This document shows, in pieces, positions 26,988-37,487 of a stretch of 64,000 nucleotides of DNA. The DNA comes from Myxococcales bacterium (GTDB lineage: Bacteria; Myxococcota_A; Polyangia; Haliangiales; Haliangiaceae), in NCBI GenBank assembly GCA_016706545.1, contig JADJJK010000023.1, positions 83,776-147,775 on the forward strand, written 5' to 3'. The translations under genes and the position numbers were made by a program. The notes beneath the pieces were generated by a model that saw only the letters and a program-made list of their open reading frames with translations, was not told the DNA's origin and did no database searches. How positions within the stretch are numbered: the first letter of the stretch is position 1; every line of letters begins with the position of its first letter.

Positions 26988-28371
26988 CGCGCCTCCACCG
27001 CACCAGGCGCGTGACAGCCAGCGCCGGAGCAGTCTCGCACCGGCTCGTGACAGGTCACGCAAGAGCGGACGTTCATGCGCGCGGTCAGCCCGTGCTGGAA
27101 GCGAAACTCCGACAGCGGCAAGTGAGAGCGCGGGTCTGGCGATGGCAGGCGACGCACGAGTCGGCGGTGTGACACAAGGCGCAGCGCTCGGCCGCCGCGG
27201 CGGCCTGGATGCCGTGGTCCAGCTCGCGCCAGGACAGCCGGTGGTCGGCGGGCTCGGTGACGCGGTGGCACTCGTCGCAAGCGTCACGCGGCGAGCCCGA
27301 CATCACCGAGTGACAGGTCGCGCAACGCGACGCCTCGCGCGCGGCCGCGTCGCCGTGGTCGGTCCGGAAGGCCAGCGTGTGATCCAGGGGGCGCTCGGTG
27401 CCAGGCAGGTGGCTTCGCGGTGCCAGCGCGATCAAGGAGCTGCGCTTGTCGCGGTGGCAGGTCTCGCACGAGCGCATGCGCTGCTCTGCGGGCACGCGGC
27501 GCGAGTCGTCGTGGCACGGCACGCAGCTCGCCACCGATGGGGGGCGGTGGTCGTCGTGGGCGGTGGCGGTGGAGGTGGCCGGATGGCAGGCCACGCAGGA
27601 GATGGGCGCCCCGGAGCGATCGGCCCGGTGGTTGCCATGGCCAAAGTGCAGGTCCCCGGTGATGACCTGGACTCGTCGCCGGGGCCGCGCCGGCAGCGCG
27701 CCGTGACAGCTCGCGCACTGCTGCATGGCCGGCGCGCGGGGCAGCGACGCCTCCTCTGCGTGACAGCGCGCGCACGCGGCGTGGCCCGCGCTCTGCGGCG
27801 TGCCAGCGTCATCGGCGGCGTGGCAATCGCCGCACGAGAGGTGAAAGCCCACCGCGGCCTCGATGCGCCCGGAGTCCAGGTGCAGCGCATGCGAGAAGAG
27901 GGACGGCAGGGCGCGAAACCCGGCGGTGCGCGGGAACGGCACCAGCGGCGCCTCGAGCCCGCGCTCGCTGGCGGTGACCGAGACGTGGCACACCGAGCAG
28001 ACGCGGCCGGGCGCGGTCAGAAACTCCGCGCGGTGGCAGTTGCCCAGATCGCAGGGCGCGTGATCGCGCTTGCCGGGCCTGGCGTCGCCCTGGTGGCAGG
28101 GCTCACATGACAGCGTGCGGTGGCGCACGTGCGGGAAGCGCGACAGATCCAGCGGCTCGCTCGCCGGTGGCGGCGGCGGCTTGGTCGAGCCACACCCGGG
28201 GAGCCCCAGCGCGAGCAGGAGCGCCAACGCCGCGAGCCGCGCGTGGGCTGGCCAGGCCGAACGTCGACGAGGCGCGCGAGCCGGCGGCGGCGGCGACGTG
28301 CGGCGCCTGGCGCCGTCGCGCGGTCCATTCGGTCCGCGCGGTCCGCGCACCAGCAGGGTGTTTTTCAACAC
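26984..28371 (-). CDS. Multiheme c-type cytochrome lipoprotein, about 15 haem-binding motifs (apparent frame break)
   Basis: The N-terminal region ends in a lipobox (LALGLPGC, Cys about residue 60), then 13 CxxCH and two Cx4CH motifs (CDLGNCH, CSGAGCH) follow. One base is apparently missing near 27129-27134 (ggg run). Uncorrected, the frame ends at 27085 after an atypical CRCRSFASSTG tail. Corrected, it continues through SHLPLSEFRFQHGL and two more haem motifs (CVTCH, CSGAGCH) to 26984, where the stop overlaps the porin start. Corrected length is about 462 residues from the GTG at 28371; the true start may be further in. It fits the surface-exposed cytochrome of the conduit. Confidence 0.85.
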
Positions 28372-28383
28372 CCACGTAGTCTG

Positions 28384-29427
28384 TCAAGAACCGCCGAGTT
28401 CTGGAAGCGGGGGCAGACGGCTATTGTCGGCGTCGTCGCGGTCGCGCTCGTCGATGTGCGGGCGCTGGGGCGTGAGCTGCCGGCGCACCACCTGCAGCCG
28501 CCGCGGTAGGTGAGGCTGCCACCAGGTGACGGCGAAGGCGGGCACCTCCGCGGGCGTGTACGCCACGCACACCGCGTCGCCGCCGAGCTCGGTCAGCGCG
28601 CGCAGGAGCGGCGCGAGGGCGGTGTGCAGGACGGCGAGGCCGCCGGGCTGCAGGCGGCGCGCGACGCTGTGGCAGAGCCTGTCGAGGAAGTCCGGCGCTG
28701 CGTGGCGCCAGCGCGAGGCACGATCGCTTGGGTCCGCGGCCAGGGGCGCCGCTGGCTCGTCGGGGATCGGGGCGTTGCAGGTGATGAGATCCCAGGCTCC
28801 GGCCACCGCGAGATCCAGGTCGCTGACCGCGACGTGAACGCGCCGTCCCGACAGCGCCGCGCCGAGCGCCGCGGCGCGCGCGGTGCCGGGCACCACGTCC
28901 GTCCCCAGGATCAGCGGCGCCACCTGGGGGCACCCGAGCGGCGCGATGGCGCTGCCCGTGCCCAGATCCAGCCAGCGCGCCGCGCGGACGCCGGCCAGCG
29001 CGCCGCACAGGTGATGGCTCGAGTCGTCGGGCCATGGCGTGGCGTCGCGGTGCGGCCGCCGGTGCAGCGGATCACACACCGCGAGCGCGCCCTGGCCAAG
29101 CGGCAACACCGCCTGGGGCGCCCACACCAGGCCGCCGTCTTCGACCAGGAGACCGGTGGCCAGGCAGGTCGCCAGGCTCTCGCCGAGCGCGCGCGCGGCC
29201 TCGGCGCGGGGCAGGCGCTCGCCAGCGACGAACAGCTCGAGCGGCAGCGCCGCCAGGCTCGACGGGCCGGGTGGCTGGTGCTGGCGCGCCTGCTGCCGCG
29301 CCAGCAAGCGCTCCGGAAGCCGCGCCAGCGTGGCCGTGCCGCTCCACAGCGCGAGGCCGCGCGGATGCAGCCCGCGGCGTCCAAGCTCGCGGCCGAGCGC
29401 GGCGAGATCGGGCCCCGGTCGGGTCAC
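28384..29427 (-). CDS. Class I SAM-dependent methyltransferase (PrmC/N6-like)
   Basis: The 347-residue product has a helical N-terminal part and a Rossmann methyltransferase domain with motif I WLDLGTGSAIAPL (about 155-167) and a motif IV variant NAPIP where PrmC/N6-methylases have NPPY. The Asn-based motif suggests a glutamine or base-amino substrate, which is inference. The start overlaps the GDPD stop. The gene ends 13 bases before the cytochrome lipoprotein frame and may be cotranscribed with it. Confidence 0.72.
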   Translation of the reverse strand: MTRPGPDLAALGRELGRRGLHPRGLALWSGTATLARLPERLLARQQARQHQPPGPSSLAALPLELFVAGERLPRAEAARALGESLATCLATGLLVEDGGLVWAPQAVLPLGQGALAVCDPLHRRPHRDATPWPDDSSHHLCGALAGVRAARWLDLGTGSAIAPLGCPQVAPLILGTDVVPGTARAAALGAALSGRRVHVAVSDLDLAVAGAWDLITCNAPIPDEPAAPLAADPSDRASRWRHAAPDFLDRLCHSVARRLQPGGLAVLHTALAPLLRALTELGGDAVCVAYTPAEVPAFAVTWWQPHLPRRLQVVRRQLTPQRPHIDERDRDDADNSRLPPLPELGGS

Positions 29428-30214
29428 GAGTTCGCGGTCGACAAGCCGAGCGCGGCGCGGGCGCGCGCCGGATCATTGGCGAACACGCCATCGACGCCCA
29501 GGCCGTCGAGGCGGCGCAGCTCGTCGGCGTCGTCCACCGTCCACACGTTGACCGCATAGCCGGCAGCGTGCCACCGCGCCACCGAGCGCTCGGTACACAG
29601 GCGAAAGTCGGGGTGCAGGAGGCTCGCCCCCACCACGTGGCCCAGCCAGCCGCGGTGCAAGAGGCGCGGTTGCTGCGAATGAAACAAGAAGGCGAGGCTC
29701 GCCTCGGGCAGGTGGCGATAGAGCTGGAGCAGCGCCGTCGGATCAAAGGACGAGACCACCACCCGGTCTGCGGCGCCGCTCTGTCGGATCACGGCGGCGG
29801 TGGCCTTGGCCAGCGCGCCAGCGCGGCCCGCGTGGGCAGACTTTATCTCGACGTTGACCTCCAGCGGGCCGGCCACGTCCAGCGCCTCCGCCAGCGTGGG
29901 GATCGCGTGGCCGCCGAGAAGCCTGACCTCTCGCCGCTCCTCGCTCGAGAGCTCCTCGACGCGGCCCGGCCGCTCGGCCAGCCGGCTCAGGTCGTCATCG
30001 TGAAACACCACCACCGCGCCTGATCCATCCAGCCGGACATCCAGCTCGATGCCGTCCGCGCCGTCGTGGCGTGCGCGCTCGAACGCGGCGAGCGTGTTCT
30101 CGGTGACCTGTGCGCTGGCGCCGCGATGCGCCCAGATGCGCATGCGACCGCGGCTGCGCCGCCAGCGGGTGGCGCGCCCGTGTCGTCCCAGGTGCGGCAG
30201 GCGCGCCAGCACGC

Positions 30215-30218
<4 letters not shown>
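29424..30218 (-). CDS. Glycerophosphodiester phosphodiesterase
   Basis: The 264-residue TIM-barrel product has the GDPD signature: AHRGAS near residue 30, ENTLAAFERA, the metal pair GIELDVRL, FHDDDLSRL, and later VEIKS and a WTVDD segment. It hydrolyses glycerophosphodiesters to glycerol-3-phosphate and an alcohol. No signal peptide, so cytoplasmic. Its start overlaps the lysC stop. Confidence 0.92.
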
Positions 30219-31390
<1,172 letters not shown>

Positions 31391-31495
31391 TTGGGTACCT
31401 CCGCGGTCGCGCACCATAGCAGGTGTTGTCGCTGTCTTCGCCGAGCGCTGACAAAAAGCGTCGCGGCCGTGCGCCGCATGCTCGGCCGCGTAGGT

Positions 31496-32272
31496 TCACC
31501 GAGACGACGCCGCGGGCGCCGTCGGCGAGCCTGGACGAAGGTTCTTGTCGCCGCTCTTGTAGCCTCTGTTGTCTCCGCTCTTGCTCGGCGTCGCCGGTGT
31601 GCTCGCCGCGCCCGCGGTCGCCGCTGGCGCGATGGCGAACTGCAGCACGAGCTGTCCCTGGCCTCTCCACACCTCGCAGCGTAGCTGGGGCGCTGTGCGC
31701 AGCGCCTGCCACACCGTCATCACGTGCTCGGGGCGCGCCAGCGGCAGATCGTTGACCGCCAGCACGATGTCGCCGACGGCCAGGTCGGCGCGCGCCAGCG
31801 GCGAGGCGGCGTCGACGAGCTGGTCGAGGCGCCAGCCCACGAAGCGGTTGCCGTCGAAGTGCGGCGACAGCTCGACCGCGCGCAGCAGCGCGCCGGGGCC
31901 GGCGTCGAGCACGCGCGCCAGCTCGGCGCGGTCGATGGTGCCGGTGCGCAGCCCCGCGCCGGGCGCGGCCAGCGGACGGGCGGCCCTCACGGGGACCTGC
32001 GCCGGGGCGGCGGTCGCCGCGGCAGGTGCGCCAGCCGCGCCGCCCGGCGTAGCGCCAGCCGTGGCGCCGGCAGGTGCGGCAGCCGTGGCGCCGGGGCCGG
32101 CCGCCGGCTCCGCGCCGGGCGCGAGGGCCGGGCGCGAGGCCGTGGCCTCGCTGCCGGCGAGCGGGTCATCCTCCTCGAGGATCGACGCGGGGACCACGCG
32201 CGGACCACAGCCTAGCGCCGCGTGCAAGAGCACGAGCGCGCCGAGGTGGCGCGCGACCTTGAAAGGGAGCAT
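31496..32272 (-). CDS. PDZ-domain lipoprotein resembling the GspC C-terminus
   Basis: A lipobox ending in Cys22 (LLHAALGC) precedes a long Ala/Pro/Gly linker (about 45-105). A globular part follows: GTIDRAELARVLDAG, GWRLDQL, then the PDZ-type block ADLAVGDIVLAVNDLPLARPEHV. This order is that of GspC, the clamp protein of type II secretion, but the transmembrane anchor is replaced by a lipid anchor and no other gsp gene is nearby. It may act in another envelope process. 258 residues. Confidence 0.6.
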   Translation of the reverse strand: MLPFKVARHLGALVLLHAALGCGPRVVPASILEEDDPLAGSEATASRPALAPGAEPAAGPGATAAAPAGATAGATPGGAAGAPAAATAAPAQVPVRAARPLAAPGAGLRTGTIDRAELARVLDAGPGALLRAVELSPHFDGNRFVGWRLDQLVDAASPLARADLAVGDIVLAVNDLPLARPEHVMTVWQALRTAPQLRCEVWRGQGQLVLQFAIAPAATAGAASTPATPSKSGDNRGYKSGDKNLRPGSPTAPAASSR

Positions 32273-32414
32273 GGGCTCACGCTACGCCACCCTGACGCCG
32301 ATGCAACTTTCCCGCCGCCCGGGCGCCTGGCCGCCAGCGGCCGGCTTGGCGCGGCGCTGCTGCCCGCTCGCTTCGCGGCGCTCCCCCGGCGCTTCCCCGG
32401 CGCTTCCCCGGCGC

Positions 32415-33035
32415 TCAGCGCGCGGGCAAAAGGGGCGCGATCTGCCGCATCAGCTCGGCGAACACCCGATCGACCTCGCGCTCCCCGTCGAGCACCACCA
32501 CCGGCTCGCGATCGGTGAGCGCGGCGAACACCTGATCGTATCCAGCGGCCACCCGCTCTTGCATCGCCAGGTCTTCGAACAGCTCCTGCGCCCGGCCGGC
32601 GGCCAGCCGTCTGCGCGCCGCGGTCTCGGCGCGCACCCGCAAGAGCACCGTGAGGTCTGGCCGGCGAGCGCGCTGGTTCAAGAGATCGATCCACGCGCGC
32701 TCGGTGGCGGTGCCCTGATAGGCCAGCGAGGAGTGGTACCAGCGGTCCGAGATCACCACCTCGCCGCGGGCCAGCGCCGGCTCCACCTCGCGCTGCAGGT
32801 GATCGAGGCGATCGGCGGCAAACAGCAGGCTGAACGTGGTCTGGGACAGGGGCTGGCCGTCGATGGAGTGCTGGCCCACCAGCATCTCGCGGATGAGCCG
32901 GCCAACTGGTCCGTCGCTGGGCTCGCGGGTCAGGTGGGCGGGCACGCCCTGCTGGCGCAGCGCCTCCACCACCAGCCGAGCCTGCGTGGTGGTGCCGGCG
33001 CCGTCGAGCCCCTCGATGACGATGAGCCGGCTCAC
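32415..33035 (-). CDS. tmk: Thymidylate kinase with altered P-loop
   Basis: The 206-residue product matches dTMP kinase: LIVIEGLDGAGTTTQ, LTREPSDGPVGRLIREML, FAADRLDHL, VISDRWYHSSLAYQG and a LID region with several Arg. The usual P-loop Lys (GxxGxGK) is Thr15 here. It makes dTDP from dTMP. The GTG start overlaps the stop of the HEAT/TPR gene. Confidence 0.9.
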   Translation of the reverse strand: MSRLIVIEGLDGAGTTTQARLVVEALRQQGVPAHLTREPSDGPVGRLIREMLVGQHSIDGQPLSQTTFSLLFAADRLDHLQREVEPALARGEVVISDRWYHSSLAYQGTATERAWIDLLNQRARRPDLTVLLRVRAETAARRRLAAGRAQELFEDLAMQERVAAGYDQVFAALTDREPVVVLDGEREVDRVFAELMRQIAPLLPAR

Positions 33036-34819
33036 GCTGCCCTCCGTCGCCGGGCCACCCGAGCGCGGCCAGGGCGATGGCGGCGAGCCCCGCCAGGGTC
33101 GCGGCGTAGAGCATCCAGCGGGGCCGCGCGCCGTCGGCCGCCGCCTCGGCTGCCTCCTCGAAGTCAGGCCTGGTCACCGCGGCGCGCCGGAACAGGCCGG
33201 TGCCGTCCTTGCCGTCTGCCTCCATCGCCTTGCCGAGCGCGAAGTCCCGCCCGGCCTCGGCCTCCTTGGATCCGCCGCCTCGCGGATCGAGTCCGTACGC
33301 CTTGCTGAAGGCGGCGGCGGCCTCGTCCCACTTGTCCTGCTTTTGCAGGGCGCGGGCGTGGGACAGGTACAGCTCTGCCATCTGCGCGCGCTCGCTGCGA
33401 TCGGGGTTGATGGCCAGCAGCTGATCCATCCGGGCCGCCGCGCCGGCGAGGTCCCCCGCGGTGGCCAGCGCCTTGGCCTGGCTCCACTGCTCGGCCTCGC
33501 GCTTGGCGCGGATCCCGTCGAGGTGAGCGAACACGCGACGAGACAGCGCCTCCACGTCGACGTCCTCGTTGTCGGGGAGCTCCTCGCCCAGGAGCTCGGC
33601 CGAGGCCTTGCGCAGCTTCTCTTCTGCGAGCTCACGGTAGGTCAGCCACATCGGGGTGGCCTTCTCGGCCAGCTTGCCGCCCGGCATGACCATCTTGCGC
33701 TTGGGCGCAGGCGGCGGCGCCTTGCCGGTCACGTAGGCCAGCCAGGCGGCGCGCGCCGCGGCGCGCACGCGCGGCGAGTCCTGGTCGATGTACGAGAACA
33801 CGGCGTACACCGCCTCGCGGTGACGGGTGGTGCGAAAGGCGTCGAGGATGGCGATGAGCAAGGACTCGTCGGCGGTGGCCGCGGTCAGGGCCTTGCTGGG
33901 CTCCTGGCGATCGAGGCGCTCGAGCTGGTAGGTGGCGTAGCGGCGGCGGTCTCCTTCGCCCTGCGATTCCAGCGTCAGCACCGGGATCGCGCGCGCCTCC
34001 ATCTTGCGCAGATATCGCCCACACTCGTCGCGATAGATCATGGTCGCGGCGTCGAAGGCGGCGTCAAAGAGCGGCGCCGCGGCGCGCGGATCTCTGGCTG
34101 CCGCCAGCGCGCGCAGCATGGCGACGTCGACGATCACCTCGGACAGCGCCGCGGCGATCCCGTCGGCCCCGTCGGCACCCTCCGCGGGGACCGAGGCGCC
34201 GTCGCGTGCGTCCCCGCTCCCATCGTCGCCGTCGTCGTCATCGGTCTTGCGCCGCTTGTCGCGCGGCGGCTCGACCTTCGTGAGGTCCAGCGCCAGCAGG
34301 GCAGGCAGCCAGTCGACCTCGTCGTTGGCGCGCAGCTCGCTGCTCTGCTGCCGCTTGGGCTGACTGAACTTGCCGCTGGCGTCCGGCACGGCCGCGTCGA
34401 TCGCCACCAGCACCGCGCGCCGCAGCGCCACGCTGGTCGCGCGCGTGCGCGCCAGCTCGGCGTCGAGCAGGGGCACGATGCGCGGCGCCAGCTCGGCGAG
34501 CTTCCGCGCGGCGGCCCCGCGCGCCTCGGCGGCGCCGGTCGCGGCCAGCGTGGCGAGGAGCTGCCTTGCCGCCGCGACATCCGCGGGGCTTGGGGCCTGC
34601 TCTTGCAGGCCGGGGGGACGATCGCGTTTCGGCGGGTTTGGCCTCGGGTTTGGCCTCGGTTCTGGCCTCGGTTCTGGCCTCGGGTTTGGCTCTATCTTCG
34701 GTTTTGGCTTCGGCCTGGGCCCACGCCTTGGGCGTGCCGGCCAAGAGCGCCGCCACCAGCGCGGTTGCGGTGGCCACGCAGAGAACGCTGCCTCGCCAGG
34801 GAGATCCAGGGACTGCCAT
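33032..34819 (-). CDS. Exported HEAT/TPR-repeat protein with C-terminal membrane anchor (two apparent frame breaks)
   Basis: The N-terminus is a good signal peptide (LCVATATALVAALLAGTPKAWAQA) followed by a Lys/Pro/Glu/Ala repeat, in one frame. A surplus base in the G6 run at 34612-34617 moves the frame to the long central part, which holds HEAT-like helices, then TPR-like units (about 390-500), then a hydrophobic helix (WMLYAATLAGLAAIALAAL). A missing base at 33058-33060 is suggested because the corrected frame ends in VARRRRAA and a stop overlapping the tmk GTG. Corrected length is about 595 residues. The arrangement predicts a mostly periplasmic protein; its role is unknown. Confidence 0.7.
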
Positions 34820-34913
34820 GCCGCAGTTGGTAGCGGATTCCGACGACACTCGCAAGGCGCGCCGAGGTCCGCAAGCCAGGCGGCGTGCAGCCGAAACCGT
34901 GCCGCCGGCCGCC

Positions 34914-34985
34914 GCGGACCGGGCCGAAAAGCCGGCTGCCGACCGGGCCGAAAAGCCGGCCGCGGACCGGGCCAGAAAACGAGGC
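34914..34985. repeat. 24-bp tandem repeat, three units
   Basis: Units at 34914-34937, 34938-34961 and 34962-34985 share gaccgggcc and aaaagccgg. They lie in the 259-bp gap between the HEAT/TPR gene and the PilZ gene. A period divisible by three is compatible with coding, but no convincing gene covers it. Confidence 0.8.
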
Positions 34986-35078
34986 GAGGCGCTCATCCCA
35001 GTGCAACGCGCGACCTGCCCAACTTGCTCCGTCGTTTTCCTGCGCCAGGCCAGCGCCAGGAGCGCGGGTCAGTGCGGG

Positions 35079-35753
35079 TCAGTGCAGGACGGCGCGGGCG
35101 GTCGCGGTGTGGTCGCTCTTGCCGTCGGCGCTGTTCGCGCTGTCCGACGCCGAGGAGTCGAGGAACTCGAAGAAGCGGAGGCCGACCGCGCGCGCGCTGT
35201 CGCTCTCGCGACCGCCGGTGAAGTTCAGGTAGTGGTGGTGCTTCACCTCGGCGCGCGCCACGATCTCATCGAGGCGTCCATCTTCGTGCAGGTTGCGGAA
35301 GTGGACGGTGACCTGGCTACCCAGCGGCGGCGCGTAGCTCATCTCGACCAGGATCCCGCCGGTGGAGATGTTGCGCGCGATGGCGTGGGTGTCTCCAAAC
35401 AGCTCGCTGCCGATGACCACCAGGAACGCCTTGTCGAACCGGGTGTGGATGCGCTTCTCGCTCCCGGCCGGCGCGCGCCCCCGCGACGACGACTGCGATG
35501 GGGGCTGCGACGGCGACGGATGCGGCGAGACCGGCGGAGCCTGCGCGGGCTCGGCGCGCGCCCCGGCAGGTGGCTTCGCTACCTCCGCGTTGGGCTCCGC
35601 GTTGGGCGCGGCGCACGAGGCTCCCAGCGCGAAGTCTCGGCGGTCGTCGCCGCCCTTGCGGTCGTCTGGGAGATCTCGGAGCACCGTGGACAGTCCGGGG
35701 AACGGGCGAGCTTTCACGAAATAATGATCAGAGAGGTCAGGCAATGAAGTCAA
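35079..35753 (-). CDS. PilZ-domain protein (c-di-GMP receptor candidate)
   Basis: After about 95 low-complexity residues a PilZ domain begins with RIHTR (the RxxxR c-di-GMP motif) and continues ARNISTGGILVEM (the [DN]xSxxG motif), then PLGSQVTVHFRN and a C-terminal VGLRFFEF strand. Both nucleotide-binding motifs are present, so c-di-GMP binding is expected. The longest frame starts at a TTG (35753); a GTG at 35717 is an alternative. Confidence 0.82.
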   Translation of the reverse strand: MTSLPDLSDHYFVKARPFPGLSTVLRDLPDDRKGGDDRRDFALGASCAAPNAEPNAEVAKPPAGARAEPAQAPPVSPHPSPSQPPSQSSSRGRAPAGSEKRIHTRFDKAFLVVIGSELFGDTHAIARNISTGGILVEMSYAPPLGSQVTVHFRNLHEDGRLDEIVARAEVKHHHYLNFTGGRESDSARAVGLRFFEFLDSSASDSANSADGKSDHTATARAVLH

Positions 35754-35905
35754 ACAACTTACCTGTGCCTACATGAGGAGTCTTCGGCTATTGATTCACC
35801 TATAGAAGGATCGCAGGCGGATGACGCCGCGCGGCGATCCCAGCGATGGCAGGGATCCAAATGAGCTGGCAAGGCGCGCAGGACACCCTGGTAGATTGGC
35901 GCGTG

Positions 35906-36760
35906 ATGCGCTTCGCGCTGGCATGCTCGCTTGCTCTCGCCGTCCTGGCGAGCGCGCCGGCGCAGGCCCAGCCTCGGTCCGTCGTGGCCACCGTCGCGCG
36001 CTCCGAGCCGCCGTGGCTGGGCCTGCTGCGGCCGCGCCAGGGCTCGCTGGGTGTGCAGGTCGTCGAGGTGTACGAGGACTCCGGGGCGGCGGCGGCCGGC
36101 CTCTTGCCCGGCGACGAGCTCCTCTTTGTCGACGACTTCCCGGTCACCAATGTCGCCGAGCTGGTGATGGTGGTGCGGCGGTACGTCGTCGGGGATGAGG
36201 TGCTGGTTCGGGCGCTGCGGGCAGGGGCGGAGCTGCGCCTGAAGGTCACGCTCGGCGCGCGCGTCGATGACCGCGAGCTCCTGCATCGGCGGCTGGTGGG
36301 CAAGCCCGCCCCTTCGGCGCGCTTGCATCTGGTCCAGGACGACCGCGAGATCGATCCCAGCGCCGCGCGAGGCAAGGTGGTCTTGCTCGCGTGGTTTCAT
36401 ACCCGGTGCGATGGCTGCGGCGCGCTGATCTCGGAGCTGACGCGGCGGCCTGGCCTGCTCCGGGAGGTCGAGGTCGCGGCGGTCACCGTGGCCGAGCCGG
36501 CGCTGCTATCCACCTACCTGGCGCGCTCGGCGATCAGCGTGCCGGTGGCGCTGGCCCAGGACGAGGCGTTCGAACAGTACGGGCTGCTGGGCGGCAGCGC
36601 GGATACCGCGGTGGCGTTCGTGGTCATCGATCGCAACGGCATCGTGCGCATGGCGGCTGCCATCGACGCGCGGGAGCTCGAGGCCGCGCAGGCCTCGCAG
36701 GCCTCGGTGGAGGACGTCATCGCAGGCGCGCGCCGCCTGCTGCGCGACCGGCGCTGGTAG
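35906..36760 (+). CDS. Exported PDZ plus thioredoxin-like protein
   Basis: The 284-residue product has a Sec signal peptide (MRFALACSLALAVLASAPAQAQ), a PDZ domain (about 38-110, containing LGVQVVEVYEDSGAAAAGLLPGDELLFVDD) and a TlpA-like thioredoxin fold (about 128-260) with a CDGC active site in LLAWFHTRCDGCGAL. The combination suggests a periplasmic disulfide reductase guided to its partner by the PDZ domain. The start at 35906 gives the signal peptide directly. Confidence 0.8.
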   Translation: MRFALACSLALAVLASAPAQAQPRSVVATVARSEPPWLGLLRPRQGSLGVQVVEVYEDSGAAAAGLLPGDELLFVDDFPVTNVAELVMVVRRYVVGDEVLVRALRAGAELRLKVTLGARVDDRELLHRRLVGKPAPSARLHLVQDDREIDPSAARGKVVLLAWFHTRCDGCGALISELTRRPGLLREVEVAAVTVAEPALLSTYLARSAISVPVALAQDEAFEQYGLLGGSADTAVAFVVIDRNGIVRMAAAIDARELEAAQASQASVEDVIAGARRLLRDRRW

Positions 36761-36799
36761 CGAGCTGCGCTGCCAGGCTGCGAGGTGTATGGTCTCGCC

Positions 36800-37336
36800 A
36801 TGCCGGTCGTGCGCGCCTTTGATGGCCTCGTCCCCGTGATCGATCCTTCCTGTTTCCTCGCCGAGACCGCGGTCGTGGTCGGAGACGTGGTGCTCGGCGC
36901 TGGCTCCTCGGTCTGGTACGGCGCCGTGCTGCGCGGAGACGTGATGGCGATTCGCATCGGCGAGCGCACCTCGATCCAGGACAACGCCGTGGTCCACGTG
37001 ACGACCGGCTTTTCCGGAACCACCATCGGCAATGGCGTCACGGTGGGGCATGGTGCGATCATTCATGCCTGCACGATCGAGGACGACTGCCTGATCGGCA
37101 TGGGGGCGATCATCCTCGATGGCGCCCGCGTTCGTCGCGGCTCCATGGTAGGCGCTGGTGCGTTGGTGCCTCCGCACACGGACATTCCGGAAGGAAGCCG
37201 AGTCCTGGGTGTACCGGCGAAAATCCGTGGCGAAGTGAGCGAGCAAGAGCGCCAATGGATCACATCTAGCGCGGCGCAATACGTCAGGTTGTCGGAGCGC
37301 TATCTTGCGAGTGAAGGACAAAGCTCGCTACGCTAG
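36800..37336 (+). CDS. Gamma-class carbonic anhydrase-like hexapeptide protein
   Basis: A left-handed beta-helix protein of about 178 residues (YrdA/PaaY type). The three zinc histidines are seen in AVVHVT and GHGAIIHAC, with IGERTSIQDN and VGDVVLGAGSSVWYGAVLRGD turns before them. Many family members bind zinc but not all are active carbonic anhydrases. A GTG/ATG slightly upstream (36785) is possible. Confidence 0.9.
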   Translation: MPVVRAFDGLVPVIDPSCFLAETAVVVGDVVLGAGSSVWYGAVLRGDVMAIRIGERTSIQDNAVVHVTTGFSGTTIGNGVTVGHGAIIHACTIEDDCLIGMGAIILDGARVRRGSMVGAGALVPPHTDIPEGSRVLGVPAKIRGEVSEQERQWITSSAAQYVRLSERYLASEGQSSLR

Positions 37337-37487
37337 CGCTCATGCTGGGAAGTGTTGCTTGGTGCCGCGGGCGCTCGAGGGCAGGGCAGGCGGTAGGTCG
37401 CGAGGGGATCGCTTTCTGCGTCGCGCGGAGCGCAGGGGCTGCATGGAATGCATCGAACGTCCACGTGGCGCGTCCAAGGGCGCGGTG

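Noticed and set aside
31496..32272. A type II secretion operon member
   Set aside because: Only a GspC-like PDZ region is seen, with a lipid anchor; no gspD-O genes are nearby.
34819..35100. A possible + strand gene with an in-frame ADRAEKPA repeat and a CPTC motif
   Set aside because: The 24-bp repeat keeps frame, but the frame then runs antisense through the PilZ gene, lacks a ribosome site and shows no family. Too weak to call.
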